Positions 63,655-64,000 of a stretch of 64,000 nt of DNA are shown piece by piece. Position 1 is the first letter of the stretch. The number at the start of each line of letters is the position of its first letter. The notes under the pieces were generated by a model. That model was given only the letters and a program-made list of their open reading frames with translations. It was not told the origin of the DNA and ran no database searches. Location: positions 2,502,234 through 2,566,233 of the forward strand of contig CM030932.1 of the NCBI GenBank assembly GCA_018136815.1, in the 5' to 3' direction. Position numbers and translations under genes: made by a program. Source of the stretch: Isochrysis galbana (Eukaryota > Haptophyta > Isochrysidales > Isochrysidaceae).

Positions 63655-64000
63655 TAGGGGTAGGCATCTTTATCCATTGAAAATGCCCCATTTATCCATG
63701 AGAAATTATCCAAGATATCCATCCGCATGGTGAGCGATCTTGGTGTTTTACCCCCGGGGTGTATGAAAAGGTTATCCATGATGACCTCTTCTCTGTTCCT
63801 ATTCCTATCGCTCCGGGGTGTGCATCGCGCCAACTTGTCGAGTGTCTCGAGTATCTTGCTATCTTCGGGCATTCGCCTAGGCTTAGATGGGTGGAGGATT
63901 CGTCCGCCATCTTGCAGCTATGCGGCACGTGTTATCCCTATCTGCAAAGCGGTTGTAAGTCTCGCGTCTCGCGCCCCCCTCACTCCATCGCGGACTCCCC
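63655..64000 (+). mobile_element. left end of another hAT element, partial
   Basis: The terminus TAGGGGTAGGCATCTTTATC shares its first 12 bp with the hAT B copy 2 terminus at 49404. It is followed by repeated TTATCCAT motifs (63670-63730, 63770). The last ~40 bases (CTCGCGCCCCCCTCACTCCA, then TCGCGGACTCCCC) are R3-like. The other end lies outside the window. Confidence 0.6.

Overview
This is a GC-rich nuclear fragment of a eukaryotic microbe, most likely an alga or other protist. The evidence is canonical GT-AG introns of about 80 to 175 bp in a ribosomal protein gene, a nucleotide-sugar/triose-phosphate transporter and a short-chain dehydrogenase, plus an ALG5-type glucosyltransferase, EXO1, an F-box/RCC1 protein, an L1-like LINE and several hAT DNA transposon families. 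I see no bacterial operons, CRISPR arrays or rRNA. The lineage cannot be fixed from the sequence alone. A run of exactly 100 N at 53369-53468 is an assembly gap.

Layout. 1-9.4 kb: one minus-strand frame without a single stop, holding a very large C2 and PLAT domain protein that runs off the left edge. 9.5-19.5 kb: a nest of transposons (hAT family A relic, 5' fragment of one LINE, a near-complete second LINE, hAT family B copy 1). 19.5-23 kb: repeats, including a 922-bp hAT-type MITE with a perfect 8-bp target duplication. 23.7-28.6 kb: a Met/Gln-rich coiled-coil protein and EXO1. 29-33 kb: repeats, the spliced eS17 gene and a satellite. 33.3-35 kb: two small proteins between direct repeats, one with a beta/gamma-crystallin-like end. 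35.9-48.6 kb: housekeeping genes (SDR, ALG5-like, F-box/RCC1, TPT-family transporter) separated by repeats. 49.4-52.3 kb: hAT family B copy 2, interrupted by an 883-bp hAT MITE and by a LINE 5' fragment. 53.7-60.6 kb: three unrecognised small genes and more LINE 5' ends. 61-64 kb: a 1268-bp hAT element with perfect target duplication inside another repeat, then a further hAT terminus that leaves the window.

The most unusual pattern is in the repeats. Two LINE families and a set of non-coding repeats begin with a very short leader that can fold into a 7-10 bp hairpin with a small loop (TTAT, TAT or TAAA), followed within a few bases by ATGG. Three leaders with different primary sequence keep the same fold, including changes that swap G-T for G-C or A-T pairs, and the same leader is found on different bodies. 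Several copies keep this 5' end and lose the 3' end, the reverse of usual LINE truncation. The second highlight is the giant C2/PLAT gene: more than 2,870 codons with no intron or stop, which I could not assign to a known architecture. Many gene starts are also preceded by long purine-rich tracts on the sense strand.
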